From NCBI GenBank assembly GCA_019648995.1, contig BLXT01002468.1:3287134-3336610 (forward strand): 49,477 nt of DNA, read 5' to 3'. The stretch comes from Plakobranchus ocellatus. Its lineage: Eukaryota; Mollusca; Gastropoda; Plakobranchidae. Position numbers and translations under genes: made by a program. Within the stretch, counting starts at the first letter, position 1. Each line of letters opens with the position of its first letter. Below, in pieces: positions 45,563-49,477 of this stretch. Below the pieces are notes generated by a model. The model made no database searches. It saw only the letters and a list, made by a program, of their open reading frames with translations, and was not told the DNA's origin.

Positions 45563-47681
45563 GTCATCATCACTACCACCACCATCACCATTATAATCGT
45601 CATTATCACTAGTACTACCATCATCATCACATAATCCTCAAAATCATCACCGTCAAGATATATCATTACTATGATCTTATTCATCATCATCATCATCATC
45701 ATCATCTGACATGACAAGTATTTAAGTAACTAGTACCTAGGAACAACAGCATTAAATTTATATTTGCCACTTACCACAAGAATGCGGTTGTAATCGAGGA
45801 GAAGAGTGCCCAAGTGTCTTGCGTCCGCTAGGTCTCGTCTGCTGATGTAGGTAATCGAGTTATTAGCCAGTTTCAGGTAGCGCAAGGCCCAGGGGAGAGC
45901 TCGTGGCACACTGGTTAGTCTACACGCCGTGCAATCCAGGAAAGACAGGAGCTGTTGATCTCTACCGACACACACACATACACACACACACACACAAAGA
46001 ATTTGAGATGTGATCGTTACTTTACTAAGATCTCAGCAGGAATGAGAATTCAGAGACGAAGCTAACCTTTGTTGCCGGGAGAAAATGTTTAATTTTTAAA
46101 AATTGTCATCGATAGATTAAATGTTACCAGACTAAAGACATTGTCCAATCTCTTCTTCGAGATGCTTTGAGAAAGAACTACATTTTGGATATTCACTTTC
46201 TGTGGCGCTTTTATATTATCAGCGTAAATGTTGAATTCGGGGGAGGGGGGGAGAGGAAGAAGGAGACTGCACCGTAAATTATACAAAGACAAGCTGTCAG
46301 AATGTTAGGTCTCCGATCTATCCTAAAATGTTAACTCACCTAAAAATGTTGTCAATATTTCCGACCGGGTTTCCCCGCAGAATTACGTAGGTCAGCTTCT
46401 TCATGCCGCTGAACGCGTCTTTGGTTACTTGTGAGATCTGGTTTTCAGCCAGGTCTAAGTAGGCCAGACTTGGCAAACCACCCAGGCTCTCCGCCACCAG
46501 GGATGGGATCTTATTTTGGCCCAGGAATATTCTTTTCACGGCTGCCAAGGGTTAAAATTAAGAAAAGGCATAGCAAGGGTTATAAATATGGAGGATTTAA
46601 CTCCGGAATTAAGAGCAGAGCGATGAACAGTAGTATGATTGAGGCATAAGCAATTTGATTAAGGACGTGGTTTAAGACTGAGAATTTTCATAAAAGCATG
46701 CTCAAGGTAAGATAAAAAAGTGATCTTAGAAACAAAAAAGACATTGTCCTGTGTAGCATTTTGCCCAATGAATTTGTAAAAGAGAAAATAGTTCTTTCTT
46801 TTTTCAAGGATTAAAAAAAAAAACACAAAAAAAACAACACTAAAGCAAAACACAATTATGCGCAAGTGTACGTATGCAGATAGTGCTTTGAAATGGTGAA
46901 AAAAAAACAACGCACCTGGAAAGATCAAGATGTACATGTATTTTTTATTTAAGATAGAGAAGAAAGAGAACTCACTTGGAATAAGCGTGAACTTCCCGGC
47001 AATTTGTGTTATTTGGTTGTTTGCTAGATTCAGCACCTGTAGAATCGGAAGATTGGCGAAAGCCCCGTCTTGGATAGTTTGTATGTTGTTGTCCGACAAG
47101 TAGAGATATTGAAGACTGGTCATGTTGACGAAAGCATCTCTGGGAATCTCCGTTATCAGGTTATAGCGAAACTCAATACTACTCGCTTGCCGCATGTTGG
47201 CGATTCTGGCTGGGTTCAACTTCTCAATCTTGTTACTTTGGAGATCGACTCGGCGCACAAGGTGAAGGTGGTCTGGGATTTCCCGGAGGTTTTTCTTCCT
47301 GCAGTTGGCGCGCCCATACGTGCAAGAGCATTGTATAGGGCAAGATAAGGAAGGAGCGGTTATTGTTGTTGTTGTGGTAGGTGTGGCAGTCGTAGTCAAG
47401 GTGGTGGTCGAGGTGGTTGTGGTGGTGAAAGGAGTGGATTCGGTTATTAAACTTCTCGTCAAAGTTTTACGAGATGCTGAAGATGAGCTGCGATCGTGAC
47501 TGGAAGCTGGCTCAATGGAATATGCAGGAGTTGAGGCCACGGTGGAGGAGGAGGAGAATCCTGTGAAGATGGCGGTGGTTGAGGGAGGATCGACTGGTCC
47601 TGCTCCACTCAGGACAAACACGGACTCGAATGCAAATACTGTTAGCAGCAAAGTAAGCAAAATTCTCCTCGACCCATGCAT
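41880..47681 (-). CDS. Type I membrane leucine-rich-repeat protein with mucin-like segments, 6 exons, 1088 aa
   Basis: Probable cell-surface adhesion or recognition receptor; the ligand is unknown. Exons, 5' to 3' on the minus strand: 47681-46976, 46541-46340, 45961-45775, 45429-45104, 44258-43077, 42543-41880 (stop TAA 41882-41880). They join in phase to 3267 nt. The start is the first ATG of the frame; upstream codons are open but lack ATG. Architecture: signal peptide 1-27 (RRILLTLLLTVFAF); Ser/Thr-rich stretch about 30-112; LRRNT with Cys 114, 118, 120 and 127; LRRs (LQYLYLSDNNIQTI, LAYLDLAENQISQV, LRYLKLANNSITYI, LTSLLLDRNNITVL); a Ser/Thr/Asn insertion at about 503-536; more LRRs; an LRRCT-like cap (NSWQCDYDL...VTCAAPP, about 611-645); a Thr-rich stalk about 660-860; a transmembrane helix about 916-939; then RCRQRRKR and a charged Ser-rich tail of about 140 residues. 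There is no TIR or kinase domain. The cap has CDY where CDC is usual. Confidence 0.9.
43572..43667. repeat. 48-bp coding minisatellite in the Thr-rich stalk
   Basis: Two head-to-tail copies (43572-43619 and 43620-43667) differ at about two positions. On the minus strand each encodes 16 residues of the type TTITTATTTLT(T/S)TNPS. Copy-number change here would alter stalk length without shifting the frame. Confidence 0.9.
44395..44700 (+). repeat. Possible decayed mobile-element fragment in LRR intron 4
   Basis: A GC-richer, partly open stretch (plus-strand read VENEVRQKAVDTVDRPSSK, then a stop) sits in an AT-rich intron and ends near a T run. It does not continue either host gene. Identity unknown. 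Confidence 0.25.
45463..45710. repeat. (ATC)n microsatellite cluster, LRR intron 3
   Basis: Imperfect CAT/ATC/ACC repeats, densest at 45517-45560 and 45681-45706. Met- or Ile-rich frames over it are artefacts. Confidence 0.95.
45967..45996 (-). repeat. (TG)n tract at the 3' splice site of LRR exon 3
   Basis: On the minus strand a (TG)n run with one TATG interruption occupies the place of the polypyrimidine tract directly before CGGTAG and the exon start at 45961. Confidence 0.9.
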
Positions 47682-48430
47682 TGTGGAAGTTTCCTTTCTA
47701 ACTCGAATTTGTAAATGGATTTGCCAACACAATGCACTTTGAAAGCGCTTGTGTTGTTTCACCTGTCACTGCTATAAGCCTCAGCAGACGGTTTAACACA
47801 CAAAAACCGACATTTTTTTTTGTTTGCAAAAAGCCACAGTTTTGTGTATAATTATGTTATTGTCAAACTTCACATGCAAAGTAGAAACTTGTGGTTTTAC
47901 TTGCCTTCAGGAGAGGAAGCTGAAAAAGTTAATCATAAAGTCTCATCATTGCACGAAATAACATGAATACTTACTTACCCTCATCTCGATATCGATTTTT
48001 CTTTTTGCAATTCCCCAATTTTAATATTTGAACCACGGTCTGGTTGTTCTCGAAGAAACAATAACAACGTTAACAAAAGTCACGTATTGTTTGAGGATTT
48101 TAATCATCCCTTTGTAAAATGAAACGCATAGAAATCACTAACACACAAACACACACAAACCTTCTGCATCACGAAATAAAGACTTTTGCGATGGCCTACA
48201 GGTTGAATGTTCCCGCCTTTACTCCAATTTTGAGATATTAATAATTAAACAGTGACAGACTCCTTTCCACTACTTCATTTGTGCCTAGGTTTTTTTCACG
48301 TTAAGAGCCGCCCTTTCAACGCAACAAAAATATTCTTGTATCTAATATGCATTTTAAAAAAAAAAAAAAAAGCACAAACAAGGCATTTTTAGTTCATGTA
48401 TCTCAAAATCTAATGGCTAAATCTGTGTTT
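47682..48430 (-). other. LRR gene 5' flank
   Basis: Presumed 5' UTR and promoter. No TATA box or initiator can be placed with confidence, and no further coding exon was seen. Confidence 0.4.
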
Positions 48431-48436
48431 GCAGGT

Positions 48437-48440
48437 AGTA

Positions 48441-48517
<77 letters not shown>

Positions 48518-48518
48518 N

Positions 48519-48561
<43 letters not shown>

Positions 48562-48562
48562 T
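48437..48562. repeat. (ATT)n-(CAT)n compound microsatellite with one N
   Basis: About 27 ATT units run to 48517, then one N at 48518, then about 14 CAT units. The N sits exactly at the change of motif, so the join may be an assembly collapse. Confidence 0.95.
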
Positions 48563-48709
48563 ATTGTTGTTGCTGTTGATAGTGTTGATTTATTTCATTC
48601 TTTTTTCGTTTGCATTTTTAATGGTAGTTAGTGATAGTATCACAGCCGAAGTATCAGTAAAAAAAATTCATGATAATGGACATGTTGATGATGAAAATTT
48701 GGTACAGCA

Positions 48710-48800
48710 ATAATACTAATACTAATAACGATAAAAATACTAATACTAATACTAATTATATTAATAATAAATCATAATATGATGATGATGATGATGGTGT
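48710..48800. repeat. (TAATAC)n / (GAT)n low-complexity region
   Basis: Irregular AATACTAATACT words followed by a GATGATGAT run at 48780-48796. Confidence 0.85.
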
Positions 48801-49165
48801 CGGCGATGAAAATAATAAAATTGTCTATATAACTAGTCTCAGAACTGATTTTTTAAAAAGCAATTTACTCATTCGCCCAAAGCACACACCTGCCCTGGAT
48901 ATGCCAATTGCTTTGTAACTACTACCTTGCTAGTGACAACAATAAATTATTAAACTGTTCTCCACATTAGAAAAAACCTTTAAGATACATTGGCTAATTG
49001 ACCAACCTGCGCTCAAACGATTTGTTAAAAACTGACGGCTAGTGGGTGTGATATCCATTTTTATACACAACAATGGTGTTGCCATGCATTTAGAATAAAA
49101 ACATTTTCTGATTCATCAACTTACTCTATACATCTAACGGTTGACTTTTGCCCTGACCCTTTTCC

Positions 49166-49169
<4 letters not shown>

Positions 49170-49237
<68 letters not shown>

Positions 49238-49256
49238 CACCCACACACAAACACTC
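49170..49256. repeat. (CT)n-(CA)n microsatellite
   Basis: About 24 CT units followed by CA units with CCCACCCA interruptions. Open frames across it are artefacts. Confidence 0.95.
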
Positions 49257-49477
49257 ACACAATCTCGAAATTCTTATGGGCCGAACTTGTGAGGGCATCT
49301 TCGCCCACACATCTGTATTTCCGGTGTACATAGTATAGGAGTTAGAAAGAAGTTTTCGTTGGTATGGAAATGGAAACGTTTATTCAGATTGACTACTTGT
49401 TGCTAGGGCTGGTCCACTTTCAATCCCACGTATTTTATCTACTCACACTTTGGTCCTCAAGGACCTCTCTCTTTCAC

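Noticed and set aside
1..49477. CRISPR array, tRNA, rRNA or bacterial operon
   Set aside because: No regularly spaced exact repeats with unique spacers, no cloverleaf with proper boxes, and the whole window has eukaryotic split-gene structure.

Overview
This is a eukaryotic nuclear window and almost certainly animal. It has AT-rich non-coding DNA, split genes with standard GT/AG junctions, LINE-type retrotransposons, several short inverted-repeat DNA elements, abundant microsatellites and scaffold gaps (825, 597, 4 and 1 N). The protein-level resemblance and repeat style suggest a lophotrochozoan, perhaps a gastropod mollusc. That placement is inference and cannot be proven from the window.

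Layout. 1-2.4 kb: no confident gene, but three diverged exon-like units, each followed by a TG microsatellite. 2.4-5.75 kb: a decayed LINE on the minus strand (endonuclease plus reverse transcriptase), ending in a 148-bp tandem duplication. 6.4-6.8 kb: the 3' end of a second LINE on the plus strand. 6.9-7.5 kb: a TCTAGA/AGATCT-rich tract. 8.4-11.7 kb: broken minus-strand coding sequence of a transposase-like protein. 12.8-13.8 kb: two short inverted-repeat elements; one encloses a promoter-like cassette and the other is TTAA-flanked. 13.8-17.1 kb: upstream region of the main gene, with nothing recognised.

17.1-38.8 kb, plus strand: sixteen in-phase exons of a TIMELESS (timeout-type) gene, the replication-fork protection protein, encoding about 651 residues. 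This is only the N-terminal half of the usual protein. I could not find the C-terminal half in the remaining 10.6 kb. The introns carry a CAGACCTGCCAA-ended element, three TA-flanked CAGT...ACTG elements in three consecutive introns, and a degenerate minisatellite cut up by insertions.

39.5-40.9 kb: long polypyrimidine tracts. 47.7-41.9 kb, minus strand: a complete six-exon gene for a 1088-residue type I membrane protein with leucine-rich repeats (LRR) and three Thr/Ser-rich mucin-like segments. It has a signal peptide, an LRRNT cap, LRR blocks, an LRRCT-like cap, a transmembrane helix and a basic tail. 48.4-49.3 kb: microsatellites.

The two genes are not obviously related in function. If the scaffold is correct, the LRR gene is either nested antisense inside a large TIMELESS intron or TIMELESS is truncated here. 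I see no prokaryotic operon, CRISPR array, tRNA or rRNA.
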